Shown: positions 34,263 through 46,363 of the stretch, piece by piece | Numbering within the stretch: the first letter of the stretch is position 1 | Layout of the letters: every line of letters starts with the position of its first letter | Assembly: GCA_026126205.1 (NCBI GenBank) | Contig: JAHCJP010000003.1 | Coordinates: 202,460 to 266,459, forward strand | Direction of reading: 5' to 3' | Source of the DNA: Maricaulaceae bacterium | GTDB lineage: Bacteria; Pseudomonadota; Alphaproteobacteria; Caulobacterales; Maricaulaceae | DNA length: 64,000 nt | Made by a program: the position numbers and the translations under genes | Notes under the pieces: generated by a model | Seen by the model: the letters and a program-made list of their open reading frames with translations, nothing else | What the model was told of the DNA's origin: nothing | Database searches by the model: none

Positions 34263-35140
34263 GCTTCGAGACAATCCGCTATGCCGTCGACGGTCCGGTG
34301 GCGACCATCACCCTGCACCGGCCGGAAAAGCTGAACGCCTTCACCCACCAGATGAAGGACGATGTCGTCGCGGCGCTGGACGCCGCCGACGCGGACGACG
34401 CGGTGCGCGCCGTGGTGTTCACCGGCGAGGGCAAGGCTTATTGCGCCGGCGCCGATCTTTCGATGGGCGCAGAGACCTTCAACCTGATGACCCAGGCGAA
34501 GGAGAAAGGCGAGCTGGACGATTCCGACCCGCGCTGGCGCGATTCCGGCGGGGTGATGAACCTGCGCATCTGGAACAGCCTGAAGCCTGTGATCGCAGCG
34601 GTGAACGGGGCCGCCGTCGGCGTCGGCGCCACCATGCTGCTGCCTATGGACATTCGCATCGCGGCGGAAAATGCCCGTTTCGGCTTTCCCTTTGCGCGGC
34701 GCGGCATCATGTGGGACGGCGGGGCGAGCTGGTTTCTGCCACGCATCGTCGGCATCTCAACCGCCATGGACTGGGGGCTGACCGGGCGCACTTTCGACGC
34801 CGCCGAGGCGAAACAGGCGGGCTTGGTCAGCGCCGTTCTCGCGCCGGAAGACCTGCTGCCGGCAGCTTACGAAAAGGCGCGGCTGATCGCCGAGACCGCA
34901 GCGCCGGTGTCGGTGACGGCGATGCGCCGCCTGGCCTGGCGCATGCTGGGCGCAGCGCACCCGATGGACGCCCATCGCATCGAGACGAAGGCGATCCTGC
35001 ACGCGGGCATGAGCCCGGACGCGATGGAGGGGGTGATGTCCTTTCTGGAAAAGCGCCCGCCGCAGTTTCCGATGCAGGTGTCGAAGGATTTGCCGCCCTG
35101 GTGGCCGGGGGTGGTGGAGCCCGGCTACCAGGATCTTTAG
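34259..35140 (+). CDS. Enoyl-CoA hydratase/isomerase family protein
   Basis: A 293-residue crotonase-fold enzyme. The oxyanion-hole segments are CAGADLSMG and NGAAVGVGATMLL. The usual catalytic Glu region (GIVPE then SSWFLPR in close relatives) reads GIMWDGGASWFLPRIVG here, so a Trp-Asp replaces Pro-Glu. The reaction may therefore be something other than standard hydration of enoyl-CoA. It overlaps the DUF3224 gene and is followed 114 bases later by a transporter gene. Confidence 0.85.
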   Translation: MSFETIRYAVDGPVATITLHRPEKLNAFTHQMKDDVVAALDAADADDAVRAVVFTGEGKAYCAGADLSMGAETFNLMTQAKEKGELDDSDPRWRDSGGVMNLRIWNSLKPVIAAVNGAAVGVGATMLLPMDIRIAAENARFGFPFARRGIMWDGGASWFLPRIVGISTAMDWGLTGRTFDAAEAKQAGLVSAVLAPEDLLPAAYEKARLIAETAAPVSVTAMRRLAWRMLGAAHPMDAHRIETKAILHAGMSPDAMEGVMSFLEKRPPQFPMQVSKDLPPWWPGVVEPGYQDL

Positions 35141-35254
35141 CACGTTGAAAATTCAGCCTTGACTGCGGCGCCCGCAATGCGAAGTTGAGTTACGGAAAGT
35201 TCATCTGCGGCGTTCAGCCTGCCCGCGCGTTCAGAACCACCGCCGGAGCCCAGC

Positions 35255-36496
35255 ATGGTCATCATCGCCGCCCGCCCGGCCCGCGCGCCGCTCAGCAAGG
35301 CTGAGCTGATCGGCATGGTGGCGGCGCTGATGGCGCTTAACGCCTTCGCCATTGATATCATGCTGCCGGCGCTGCCGGACATCGGCAACGCCTTCGGCGC
35401 CATGAACGGCAATGAGCGCCAGCTGACCGTGATCGTCTATGTGTTCGGCTTCGGCGTCGCGCAGCTGTTCTACGGGCCGCTGGCCGACGCCTGGGGGCGG
35501 CGCGGGGTGTTGCTGGGCGCAATGGCGGCTTTCATCGCCGCGACAGTGCTGTGCGTGCTGGCGCAGAGCTTCGAAGCCTTCATCGCCGGGCGATTGTTGC
35601 AGGGCGTGGCGGCTGCGGCGACGCGCGTGATCGCCATGGCCGTGGTGCGCGACCTGATGTCCGGCCGCCGCATGGCGGAAGTGGTTTCCTTCGCGATGAC
35701 GATCTTCATGGCCGCGCCGATCCTGGCGCCCGCAGTCGGTCAGCTGATCCTGTTTACCGCCCCGTGGCGGTGGATTTTCCTCACCCTGCTTCTGGGCGCG
35801 GCGGCGATCTTCGCCTGGGCCTGGCTGCGGCTGCCGGAAACCCTGAAGCCAGAGGACCGGCTGCCATTGCGTCCGGCGTCGACGGCGCGCTCCTACGCCA
35901 GCGCGCTGACGGCGCGGCTGACGCTGGGCTACACGGCCGCCAGCTCGTTGATCTTCGGGGCGCTGTTCGCCTTCATCGCCGCTTCCGAACAGGTTCTGGC
36001 CGAACAGTACGGGCTGGGTCCGGCCTTCGTCATCGCCTTCGCCGGGGTGGCGCTGGGCATGTCGGCGACCAATTTCATCAATGGCCGGCTGGTGCGGCGA
36101 TTGGGCATGCGGCGGCTGTCGCATGGCGCGCTGATCGCCTTTACGGCGCTGAGCGTGCTGCACGCAGCGCTGACGCTTTCCGGCGCGCCGCCCTTCTGGC
36201 TGTTCTATGCGCTGCTGACCCTGACCATGGTGCTGTTCGGACTGATCGGCGCCAACTTCTCGGCGCTGGTCATGGAGCCGGCCGGCCATAACGCCGGGGT
36301 CACCGCCGCGGTCTATGGCTCGGCCACATCCATATTCGGCGCGATTCTGGGCGGCGCCGTCGGCATGGCCTATGACGGCAGCGCCCTGCCGCTGGTCGGC
36401 GGCATGGCGGCGCTGGGCGCGGGCGCGCTCGTCGCGGTGTTGATCACCGAGCGCGGGCGTTTGTTCTTTGAAGGCGACGCCGCTGAAGAAGCGTGA
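35255..36496 (+). CDS. Bcr/CflA-type multidrug efflux MFS transporter
   Basis: A 413-residue, 12-segment major facilitator of the Bcr/CflA drug:proton antiporter branch. Typical features are the first segment with NAFAIDIMLPALPDIGNAFG, the GPLADAWGRRGVLLGA loop between segments 2 and 3, and the GRLLQGVAAAATRVIAMAVVRDL motif of the antiporter class. The ATG follows GGAGCCCAG. Substrates are unknown. Its stop is only seven bases from the convergent hepT stop. Confidence 0.9.
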   Translation: MVIIAARPARAPLSKAELIGMVAALMALNAFAIDIMLPALPDIGNAFGAMNGNERQLTVIVYVFGFGVAQLFYGPLADAWGRRGVLLGAMAAFIAATVLCVLAQSFEAFIAGRLLQGVAAAATRVIAMAVVRDLMSGRRMAEVVSFAMTIFMAAPILAPAVGQLILFTAPWRWIFLTLLLGAAAIFAWAWLRLPETLKPEDRLPLRPASTARSYASALTARLTLGYTAASSLIFGALFAFIAASEQVLAEQYGLGPAFVIAFAGVALGMSATNFINGRLVRRLGMRRLSHGALIAFTALSVLHAALTLSGAPPFWLFYALLTLTMVLFGLIGANFSALVMEPAGHNAGVTAAVYGSATSIFGAILGGAVGMAYDGSALPLVGGMAALGAGALVAVLITERGRLFFEGDAAEEA

Positions 36497-36502
36497 GAGA
36501 GA

Positions 36503-36847
36503 TTACGCTTCGCGTTCAAGAATCGATTCGATCGCCGCCCTCAACGTATCCAGATCATCTGTGATGATCGTCCACAACGTTTCAACGTCAATAGCGTGAT
36601 AGGCGTGGCGCAGGCGATTGCCGATATCCGCGACACGGCGCCATGGAATGTCGGGCCGCTGCGCCTTCAATGATTCAGGAATGTGACGCGATCCTTCGCT
36701 TATAATTTCCAGATAGCGTTCGACCGCCGCCATCAGATCCGGGTCGCGTGTCAGGTCGTCTAACGTCCGCGCCATGCGTAACACAGCCAGACGTTCGAAT
36801 GCTTCTCGCATCCGCGCCAGCCGTTGGGCCAGGGTTGGGGCCGTCAC
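36503..36847 (-). CDS. hepT: HepT-like toxin (HEPN ribonuclease, DUF86)
   Basis: A 114-residue HEPN-domain protein. The RNase motif Rx4HxY is present as RLRHAY within IGNRLRHAYHAI (around residue 80). In characterised systems HepT cuts RNA and is silenced by MntA, which adds AMP units to the motif tyrosine. The gene overlaps mntA by four bases (ATGA) in the usual antitoxin-first order. All key residues appear intact. Confidence 0.88.
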   Translation of the reverse strand: MTAPTLAQRLARMREAFERLAVLRMARTLDDLTRDPDLMAAVERYLEIISEGSRHIPESLKAQRPDIPWRRVADIGNRLRHAYHAIDVETLWTIITDDLDTLRAAIESILEREA

Positions 36848-37143
36848 CCGAAAACCGGGATCAGGTCGTCGCAGACACGTCTCTTGAACGCGGGATCGAG
36901 CTGGCGGTCAACGACGACGGTGCTGCGAAGTCCGGTCGCCTCTTCGGCGATCAGGCCGACGCCGGAAAGATTCAACAGGGAAAAACGCGCGCCGGGCGCG
37001 ATGCTCACGAGCAAATCGACATCGCTGTCCGGGCGGGCGTCACCGCGGGCGCGAGAGCCGAATACGGCCAGACGAGCCACGCCCTCCGCCCGGATTTCGG
37101 ATTCACGGGCGCGCAAACGCGACAGAATCTCCGCAAGCGTCAT
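36844..37143 (-). CDS. mntA: MntA-type minimal nucleotidyltransferase antitoxin
   Basis: A 99-residue nucleotidyltransferase with the signature AVFGSRARGDARPDSDVDLLV: GS is followed by the DxD pair that binds metal. It acts as the antitoxin by AMPylating HepT. Length and gene order match the type VII HepT/MntA module. It stands in a core region without a nearby integrase, so the module may stabilise the region or give phage defence. Confidence 0.88.
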   Translation of the reverse strand: MTLAEILSRLRARESEIRAEGVARLAVFGSRARGDARPDSDVDLLVSIAPGARFSLLNLSGVGLIAEEATGLRSTVVVDRQLDPAFKRRVCDDLIPVFG

Positions 37144-37221
37144 CTTTAGCCTCTTCGCGCGCAGGATAACACGACCCGGAGCGAATATCCGATAGGGTGA
37201 AACGCCCGGAAAACGGAGGCG

Positions 37222-37983
37222 TTACGCTTCGCGTTCGGCGAGGGCGGCGCGCTCCGACGGCGTCGGGAAGCGGTAGAAGATGTGCGCGCCGATGGTGCGT
37301 GTGTGCACCAGCGAGCCGGACCAGTGCGGGTTCACCGCCACGGTGTGATAGTGCGTCGCGCGGTGCGTGACCGGGCGGGCGAAACCCATCATCGCGTGTT
37401 CGGCCACAAGCTGCGCCCGGCGCCAGGCGACGCCGCGCGGCGTCCGGTCCATCGACCCGTCGCAGGTGAAGGTGAACTGGCAGCCGGTGACGCGTTCAGA
37501 GCCCTGGTAGACCACGCCGCAGATGGTGGAGGGGTAGGCCCCGTGACGGACGCGGTTCAGCACCACTTCGGCGACGGCGAGTTGGCCGGTGAAGCCTTCG
37601 CCGCGGGCCTCGTAATAAACCGCCTCGGCGAGGCAACGCTGTTCGGCCGCCGCGGCCGCTGCGCTGCGGAAATGGCTGGCGTCGAAAGTGCGCAGATCGT
37701 CCAGCGGGCGGCCGGCGACCACATAGCCGCGCTCGGGGTCGGCGCTGACGGTGACGGCGGCGAGCTGCAGCGCCTGCGGCGCGTCCCAGTCGGCGGCGTC
37801 ATCGGCGGTGCGCAGATAGCGCGAGGCCAGGTCGCGCCACATCAGCGCCTCGTCCTGGTCCGCGGCGCGCTGGGCGGCCAATGGCATGAACACGGCGGCG
37901 GCCAGCAGCAGACCGGCCGCAGCCAGTCCCTGAACCGCGCCGATCCAGCGCTCGCGTCTGATGTCCGTCGCCGTGGCGGTCAT
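37222..37983 (-). CDS. SleB/CwlJ-type cell wall hydrolase
   Basis: A 253-residue protein with an N-terminal membrane anchor (about residues 15-35) and a C-terminal SleB-type lytic domain. The catalytic Glu lies in LAEAVYYEARGEGFTGQLAVAEVVLNRV (about residue 122), followed by YPSTICGVVYQ, CQFTFTCDG, and a THYHTVAVNPHW segment. It would cut peptidoglycan in the periplasm during growth or division. It is a typical alphaproteobacterial relative of spore cortex enzymes. Confidence 0.88.
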   Translation of the reverse strand: MTATATDIRRERWIGAVQGLAAAGLLLAAAVFMPLAAQRAADQDEALMWRDLASRYLRTADDAADWDAPQALQLAAVTVSADPERGYVVAGRPLDDLRTFDASHFRSAAAAAAEQRCLAEAVYYEARGEGFTGQLAVAEVVLNRVRHGAYPSTICGVVYQGSERVTGCQFTFTCDGSMDRTPRGVAWRRAQLVAEHAMMGFARPVTHRATHYHTVAVNPHWSGSLVHTRTIGAHIFYRFPTPSERAALAEREA

Positions 37984-38209
37984 AAACCCGTCCGGTTTCG
38001 TTACTCATTCACGCGTAGTCAGATCGCGCGATTCAAGTTACGCGCCACTCGCGGCGATGAGCTGCTTCGCCGGTAAATGAAGCGTAAAAATGGCGCGCCT
38101 GCGTAAAAGACCCTTCCGGGCCCGTCAAGCGCGCCATTGTCGCGTCCCAAATAGGTCCACCGGCGGCATTGTCAACCACTTGCAGTAAACCGCAAGTCTC
38201 TGCAAGGAC

Positions 38210-40888
<2,679 letters not shown>

Positions 40889-40950
40889 CGCGTCCGGTCC
40901 TCGATTTGGTTCCGTTTCATCAGTGCCGCGGCGCACGCTGGCGCGCTCCG

Positions 40951-41160
40951 CCAACCCTCCCTCCCCTCGATGGGGAGGGTCCGTCCCCGGCCTTGAGCCG
41001 GGGGCGGGGGAGGGGTGATCTGCGCTGCTGATGACGGGCTGACGCCGTGACGGCGCGCCATCAGCAAGCCTTGTTCTTCAGCGCCCCGCCAACACCCCTT
41101 CCGGCCGCTTCGCGGCCACCTTCCCCATCGAGGGGAAGGAGGACGCAAACTCGCCGGCCG
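40951..41160. repeat. Intergenic palindromic repeats between ppdK and glyS
   Basis: Several hairpin units: CCCTCCCC/GGGGAGGG (40959-40979), CCCCGGC/GCCGGGG, GGCCGCTTCGCGGCC, and CCTTCCCC/GGGGAAGG. No coding signal is seen. They resemble the dispersed intergenic palindromes of high-GC alphaproteobacteria and may act on mRNA ends. Confidence 0.65.
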
Positions 41161-41176
41161 CAAGCCCCGCATCCCC

Positions 41177-43507
41177 CTACCCCTCGATGCGGCCGAAATC
41201 GGCCACGGCGGCGGCGGCGGCGCGGATGCGCGACAGCAGGCGCAGCCGGTTGGCGCGCAGCTTCGCGTCGTCCGCATTCACCGTCACGGAATCGAAAAAC
41301 GCATCCACCGGGGCGCGCAGGGCCGCCAGCGCCGCCATCGCGGCGGCGAAATCCTCGGCCTGCACGGCCTTGCGCGCCGCCGGAACCGCCTGCGCCAGCG
41401 CGGCGATCAGCGCCTTTTCCTCCGCCTGCGGCGGGGCTTTCAGATACGCCGCCTCCGGCTCGGCGTCGTAGGAGGCGCCGTCCTTCTTCTCCTCGATCTT
41501 CAGAATGTTCGCCGCGCGCCGGTAACCGGCCAAAAGGGCCGCGCCGTCCTCGGTGTCCAGAAACGCCTGCAGCGCGCGCGATTTCGCGGTGACGCGCACC
41601 AGATCATCATCACCCAGAGCGAACACCGCATCGATCACGTCGTGGCGTATGCCCTCATCGCGGAGGTGAACTTTGAGACGGTCAGCGAAGAAGGAGAGGA
41701 GGTCGTTTCGAATGCGAGAGATTAGAAGTTCGCGGCATTCGTCGTGCCATCGGATTGTCTCATCTCGATCCGATGTTTTGGGTGGTTTTCGGGTAAATTC
41801 CCCAAGCGTCGTTCGATGATATTCGTCGCCAAACTTAACATCCATATAGGGCCAAGCCTTTTGGATGGCGTGCTCCGTCCCAGACCGCTCGATCACGCCT
41901 TCAACACCAACATCGTCAAACCATGCTGAAATCGTGTCGCCTAGCGAAACTTGAACATTCGTCGCGTGACTTATCCTGATCACCCCCAGCGCCGCGCGTC
42001 TCAGCGCAAACGGGTCCTTCGAGCCGGTGGGTTTTTCGTCGATGGCCCAGAAACCGACGAGGGTATCCAGCTTGTCGGCAAGCGCCACGGCGGCGCTGAC
42101 CGGCGCCGTGGGAACGGCGTCGCCAAGCCCCTGAGGTTTGTAGTGATCCCTGATAGCATCTGCGACGGCTATCGCTTGTTTGGCTTCGCTCCCCTGAACG
42201 CCGATTGAGGCATCATGGGTGAATGCACTAGGCCCAACCGATGCGACATACAGGCCATGACTATGACGATGTAGGTAACGCCCCATCACGCCCTGAAGCT
42301 CCGGAAACTCATAGACCATTTCCGAGACCAGATCGGCCTTGGCCAGTTTCGCCGCCCGCTCGGCCAGTTCCGGGTCGGCGCCCACCGCCGGGGCCAGCTC
42401 GCGCGCCAGCGCCGCCACCCGCGCCGTCTTGTCGGCCATGCTGCCCAAATCGTTGTGGAAGGTGACGGCGGAGAGCTTTTCCGCCATCGCAGACAGGCCT
42501 GTCGCCCGGTCATTGTCCCAGAAATAGCGGGCGTCGTTCAGCCGCGCCGACAGCACGCGGGCGTTGCCGGCGGCGATGGCCTCACCCCCGTCCGGCGCGA
42601 CCTGGTTGGCGATGACGACGAATTTCGGGGCGAGCGCGCCGGTTTCCGGATCGCGCACCGCGAAATATTTCTGGTGCGTCTTCATGGAAAGGCGGACCGC
42701 CTCTGGCGGCAGGTCCAGAAACTCCGCCGCCATGTCGCCCAGCAGCGCGACCGGCCATTCGGCGAGGCCCGCCAGTTCGGCCAGCAGGCCCTCGTCCTCG
42801 AGCAGCTCCAGACCGGCGTTCGAACATACGGCCCGCGCCTGTTCGAGGATGATGCGTTTGCGCTCCCCGGCGCGCAGGATCACATGCCCCTTCTCGCGCA
42901 GGGTTTTTTCATAATCCGCGAAGTCCTTGACCACGAACGGCCCCGGCCCGTGAACGCGGTGGCCCTCGGTCTCATTTCCGGCCTTGATGCCGAACACCTC
43001 GGCCGGAACCACGGCGCCGCCGAACAGGCACAGGATGCGGCGCAGGGGGCGCACCCAGCGCTGGGCGCGCGCGCCCTCGCCGAACTTCATCGATTTCGGC
43101 CATGGAAAACCGCGCGCGATGGCGGGCACCGCCTCGGCGATCACGTCCGCCGTTTTCCGCCCCGGCCGTCCGATCACCGCGACGTAATACGGCCCCTTGC
43201 CGTCATCGCGCGTTTCGCACTGCTCAAGGCTGTCCAGCCCGGCGGAGCGCAGAAAACCCTCTATCGCCTTGTCCGGCGCGCCCTGTCGCGGGCCCTTGCG
43301 CTCCTCGCGCACGGCCTCGGTCGCCTCGGGCAGGCCCTCGACCACCGCCGTCAGCCGCCGCGGCCCGGCGAAGGTTTCAAGGCTGTCCCATTGCAGGCCC
43401 GCCTGTTCCAGCGCCTCGCCCAGCAGGCGGGCAAGATCGCCCTCGGCCCGCGCCTGCATCCGCGCCGGGATCTCCTCTGACAGTATTTCAAGCAGAAGCT
43501 GGGCCAT
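41177..43507 (-). CDS. glyS: Glycine-tRNA ligase beta subunit
   Basis: GlyS (776 residues) is the tRNA-binding subunit of the bacterial alpha2beta2 glycyl-tRNA synthetase. It starts MAQLLLEILSEEIPARMQ and has LPKSMKFG-like FPWPKSMKFGEG, KTHQKYFAV, LADKLDTLVGFWAIDEKPTGSKDPFALRRAALGVIRI, and a C-terminal helical anticodon-binding part. The stretch coding roughly residues 415-615 (42260 down to 41660) is clearly AT-richer and uses different codons from both flanks, as if replaced by recombination, yet the frame is intact and family motifs continue through it. glyQ lies upstream across a 250-base repeat region. Confidence 0.96.
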   Translation of the reverse strand: MAQLLLEILSEEIPARMQARAEGDLARLLGEALEQAGLQWDSLETFAGPRRLTAVVEGLPEATEAVREERKGPRQGAPDKAIEGFLRSAGLDSLEQCETRDDGKGPYYVAVIGRPGRKTADVIAEAVPAIARGFPWPKSMKFGEGARAQRWVRPLRRILCLFGGAVVPAEVFGIKAGNETEGHRVHGPGPFVVKDFADYEKTLREKGHVILRAGERKRIILEQARAVCSNAGLELLEDEGLLAELAGLAEWPVALLGDMAAEFLDLPPEAVRLSMKTHQKYFAVRDPETGALAPKFVVIANQVAPDGGEAIAAGNARVLSARLNDARYFWDNDRATGLSAMAEKLSAVTFHNDLGSMADKTARVAALARELAPAVGADPELAERAAKLAKADLVSEMVYEFPELQGVMGRYLHRHSHGLYVASVGPSAFTHDASIGVQGSEAKQAIAVADAIRDHYKPQGLGDAVPTAPVSAAVALADKLDTLVGFWAIDEKPTGSKDPFALRRAALGVIRISHATNVQVSLGDTISAWFDDVGVEGVIERSGTEHAIQKAWPYMDVKFGDEYHRTTLGEFTRKPPKTSDRDETIRWHDECRELLISRIRNDLLSFFADRLKVHLRDEGIRHDVIDAVFALGDDDLVRVTAKSRALQAFLDTEDGAALLAGYRRAANILKIEEKKDGASYDAEPEAAYLKAPPQAEEKALIAALAQAVPAARKAVQAEDFAAAMAALAALRAPVDAFFDSVTVNADDAKLRANRLRLLSRIRAAAAAVADFGRIEG

Positions 43508-43530
43508 CAGCGCGTCCCCGCCATCTGGAA

Positions 43531-43738
43531 CCCTCGCCCTTCGTGGCCCGCTTCGCGAGACTCCTCAGGGTGAGGGTGAAAACGCCAACACCCCTCATCC
43601 TGAGGTGCGATGCGCCGCAGGCGCAGAGCCACGAAGGACGAGGGGACAAGGTCAGGCGCGCCAGCCATGAGGGCGCCGGCGATTCCCACCCCTCCCCCGG
43701 CCTGCGGCCGGACCCTCCCCGTCAAGGGGAGGGATGAA
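43531..43738. repeat. Inverted REP-like repeats between glyS and glyQ
   Basis: A unit beginning CCCTCGCCCTTCGTGGC (about 43530-43577) is repeated in inverted, imperfect form at about 43591-43645 (ending GCCACGAAGGACGAGGGG). A separate CCTCCCCC/GGGGAGGG hairpin lies at 43690-43733. This is non-coding and probably a dispersed element family. Confidence 0.65.
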
Positions 43739-43757
43739 AGGATCGCGCCCGCAAGGC

Positions 43758-44639
43758 TCATCGCGCGTCCTCCGCCGCCACCCAGGCCTCGGCGCAGCCC
43801 CTGGCCAGATCGCGCACCCGCGCGATCCAGCCCGCGCGCTCGGCCACCGAAATCGCCCCGCGCGCATCGACCAGGTTGAACAGGTGCGACGCCTTCAGAC
43901 AGAAGTCATAGGCCGGCAGCGGCAAGGGCGGCGACAGCGCCAGCAGCGCCTGGCACTGGCGCTCGGCGGCCTTGAAGCCCTCGATCAGCGTCTCGACGTC
44001 GGCATGTTCGAAATTGAAGGCCGAGAACTGGCGCTCGTTCTCCAGAAACACCTCGCCATAGCTCAGCCCGGCGCCGTTAAAATCGAGGTCATAGACATTG
44101 TCGACGCCCTGCACATACATGGCCAGGCGCTCCAGCCCATAGGTCAGCTCGCCCGATACCAGCGCCACGTCCAGCCCGCCGACCTGCTGGAAATAGGTGT
44201 ACTGGCTGACCTCCATGCCGTCGCACCACACCTCCCAGCCCAGCCCCCAGGCGCCGACGGTGGGGTTTTCCCAGTCGTCCTCCACGAAGCGCACGTCGTG
44301 CAGCGCGCGGTCGACGCCGATGGCGTCCAGCGATCCCAGATAAAGCTCCTGCAGATCGGCCGGGGACGGCTTCAGGATCACCTGGAACTGGTAATAGTGC
44401 TGCAGCCGGTTGGGGTTCTCGCCATAGCGCCCGTCGCCGGGCCGCCGCGAGGGCTGGACATAGGCGGCGCGCCACGGGCGGGCGCCCAGCGAGCGCAGCG
44501 TGGTCGCCGGGTGCAGCGTGCCCGCCCCCACCTCGACGTCATAGGGCTGTAGAATCGCGCAGCCCTGATCGCCCCAGTAATGCTGGAGAGTCAGGATAAG
44601 GTCCTGAAAGCTCAGGGGTTTGCCAGCTTTCGCGGCCAT
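43758..44639 (-). CDS. glyQ: Glycine-tRNA ligase alpha subunit
   Basis: GlyQ (293 residues) is the catalytic subunit that activates glycine. It begins [37 protein letters not shown], continues with [34 protein letters not shown], and has [13 protein letters not shown] and [10 protein letters not shown]. All are hallmark class II motifs of this form. The ATG at 44637-44639 (MAAKAGKPL) is chosen because the 30 residues of a longer frame are not family-like. Confidence 0.97.
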   Translation of the reverse strand: MAAKAGKPLSFQDLILTLQHYWGDQGCAILQPYDVEVGAGTLHPATTLRSLGARPWRAAYVQPSRRPGDGRYGENPNRLQHYYQFQVILKPSPADLQELYLGSLDAIGVDRALHDVRFVEDDWENPTVGAWGLGWEVWCDGMEVSQYTYFQQVGGLDVALVSGELTYGLERLAMYVQGVDNVYDLDFNGAGLSYGEVFLENERQFSAFNFEHADVETLIEGFKAAERQCQALLALSPPLPLPAYDFCLKASHLFNLVDARGAISVAERAGWIARVRDLARGCAEAWVAAEDAR

Positions 44640-44748
44640 GCGTGACCAACCTTGCGATCCGCCGGCGAAAGGGCCTTCGCAGGCGCGGAAAATTTCGCGG
44701 ACCCTAGGCGGCGGACCTGCGCTAATCAAGCGTCCGGACCGCCCTTGT

Positions 44749-45606
44749 CTACAGCCCCCAGCGCGCCCAGGCGGCGCGGGATTCGACGGCCGCGACCAGC
44801 TGTTCCGACAGGCCGCCGGTCAGCCGCGCCAGCAGCCCCGGTTTCGGCCCCGGCACGGCGGCGATGCGCACCTTGTCGCCATAGCGCCGGCGCAGAACGC
44901 TGCGCGCCTCGCCGAGGGAGTCGGCGAGGCCGGCTTTCAGCGCCTCGACGCCGACATAGACCTCGCCCTCGAACAGGTCGGCGTCCTTCGGGTTCAGCTT
45001 CTCGCTGCGGCGCTCGCGCACCAGTTCGGCGAAGTCCTCGTGGATGCGCTGCATGATGCGCTGCAGCCGCGCCTTCTGGGTCTCGTCCTCGGGCGAGAAC
45101 GGGTCGGCCAGCGCCTTCAGCTTGCCGGCGGTCTTCAGCCGCCGCTCCACCCCCAGCCTGGCCATCGCCTCGTTGAAGCCGAACCCGGCCGAGACGACGC
45201 CGATCGAGCCGATGATCGAGCCGGGGTCGACGATGATCTCGTCGCCCGCGCAGGCGATCATGTAGCCGCCGGAGGCGGCGACGTCCTCGCAGAACACCAG
45301 CACCGGTTTCTTCTTCTCTTCGCTGAGCGCCCGGATGCGGTCATGGATCAGCCGCGCCTGCACCGGGCTGCCGCCGGGGGAGTTGATGACGATGGCCACG
45401 GCCTGCGCCTTTTTCGGCGCGAAGGCGCGGTCGAGCATTTTCTCGACGCCGTTGAGCGACAGGTTGCGGCCGCCGCGCGGGCCGGCGCCCTCAGGCGCGA
45501 TCACCCCTTCCAGCCGCACCAGCGTCACCAGCGGCGCCTTGCCGCCGGTCAAACGGCGAAAGGGAGCGGCGAGCAGCGATCCGATACGCGAGAGAAATCC
45601 GGTCAT
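44749..45606 (-). CDS. S49 family signal peptide peptidase (SppA-like)
   Basis: A 284-residue serine protease of the short SppA form that clears cleaved signal peptides. [15 protein letters not shown], the nucleophile Ser in [17 protein letters not shown], and SIIGSIGV are present. The general-base Lys is probably in [17 protein letters not shown]. An uncleaved N-terminal anchor is not obvious. The ATG at 45604-45606 follows GGGAAGG. It is the third gene of a minus-strand set with the methyltransferase and DUF2007 genes. Confidence 0.92.
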   Translation of the reverse strand: MTGFLSRIGSLLAAPFRRLTGGKAPLVTLVRLEGVIAPEGAGPRGGRNLSLNGVEKMLDRAFAPKKAQAVAIVINSPGGSPVQARLIHDRIRALSEEKKKPVLVFCEDVAASGGYMIACAGDEIIVDPGSIIGSIGVVSAGFGFNEAMARLGVERRLKTAGKLKALADPFSPEDETQKARLQRIMQRIHEDFAELVRERRSEKLNPKDADLFEGEVYVGVEALKAGLADSLGEARSVLRRRYGDKVRIAAVPGPKPGLLARLTGGLSEQLVAAVESRAAWARWGL

Positions 45607-45637
45607 GCCTTCCCTGTCCCCGCTGCCGCGCCGTCCG

Positions 45638-46363
45638 TCAAGCCATGGCCAGCGCGGCGCGTCCGCGCAGGATCGCCTCGGCCCCGGCGGAATACTTGCC
45701 GCCCGCATCGTCGTGAAGAACCAGCGGCGGCAGCAGCGTCAGCGGCCCCCGGCTCCCCAGCCGCGCCGTGACGATCACCCGCTTGGCCGGCTGATCGGCG
45801 CGCGGATGCACGGGCTTTACCGCCACATCGCCGAACCGGCCGTCCAGCAGCCCCAGGATCTCCGCCAGCCGGCCGGCGCGATGGATCAGCGTCAGCCGCC
45901 CCTTCGGCTTCAGCGCCCCGGCGGCGGCGGCGATCCAAACCGGCAGCGGCGCGGCGCCGGACAGGTGCGCGGCGCGTTTTTCAGGCCTGGGGGGCCGGAT
46001 GGCGCCTGGAGTGTCAAAGAAAGGGGGGTTGAAGAATACCTGGTCGAAGGATGTTTTGACCAATAGAGCCCCCACGTCGTCCTGCAGGATATCCACGCGA
46101 TCCGCCATGCCGTTCGCCGCGGCGTTGTCGCGCGCCAGGGCGGCCATGGCCGGGTCTTTCTCCACGCCCGTGAAACGGCCGTCAGGCAGGCGGAAAGCCG
46201 CGCACAGCAAGGCCGCCCCGGCCCCGCAGCCAAGCTCCAGCAGCCGTTCTTGTCCGCGCGCCGGAAGCGCCGCGGCCAGCAGCACGGCGTCGATCCCGGC
46301 GCGGTAGCCGTCCACGGACTGGCGCAGGCGCACGCGCCCGTCCAGAAAGGCGTCCGCAGTCAC
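45638..46363 (-). CDS. TrmN6-like tRNA (adenine-N6) methyltransferase
   Basis: A 241-residue class I methyltransferase. The SAM loop is LLELGCGAGAALLCAAFR, the acidic strand GVEKDP, and the catalytic NPPF motif (VFFNPPFFDTP) points to N6-adenine or related methylation. Relatives modify A37 of tRNA-Val. The N-terminal RLRQSVDGYRAGIDAVLLAAAL is family-typical. The gene overlaps the DUF2007 gene by four bases. Confidence 0.88.
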   Translation of the reverse strand: MTADAFLDGRVRLRQSVDGYRAGIDAVLLAAALPARGQERLLELGCGAGAALLCAAFRLPDGRFTGVEKDPAMAALARDNAAANGMADRVDILQDDVGALLVKTSFDQVFFNPPFFDTPGAIRPPRPEKRAAHLSGAAPLPVWIAAAAGALKPKGRLTLIHRAGRLAEILGLLDGRFGDVAVKPVHPRADQPAKRVIVTARLGSRGPLTLLPPLVLHDDAGGKYSAGAEAILRGRAALAMA

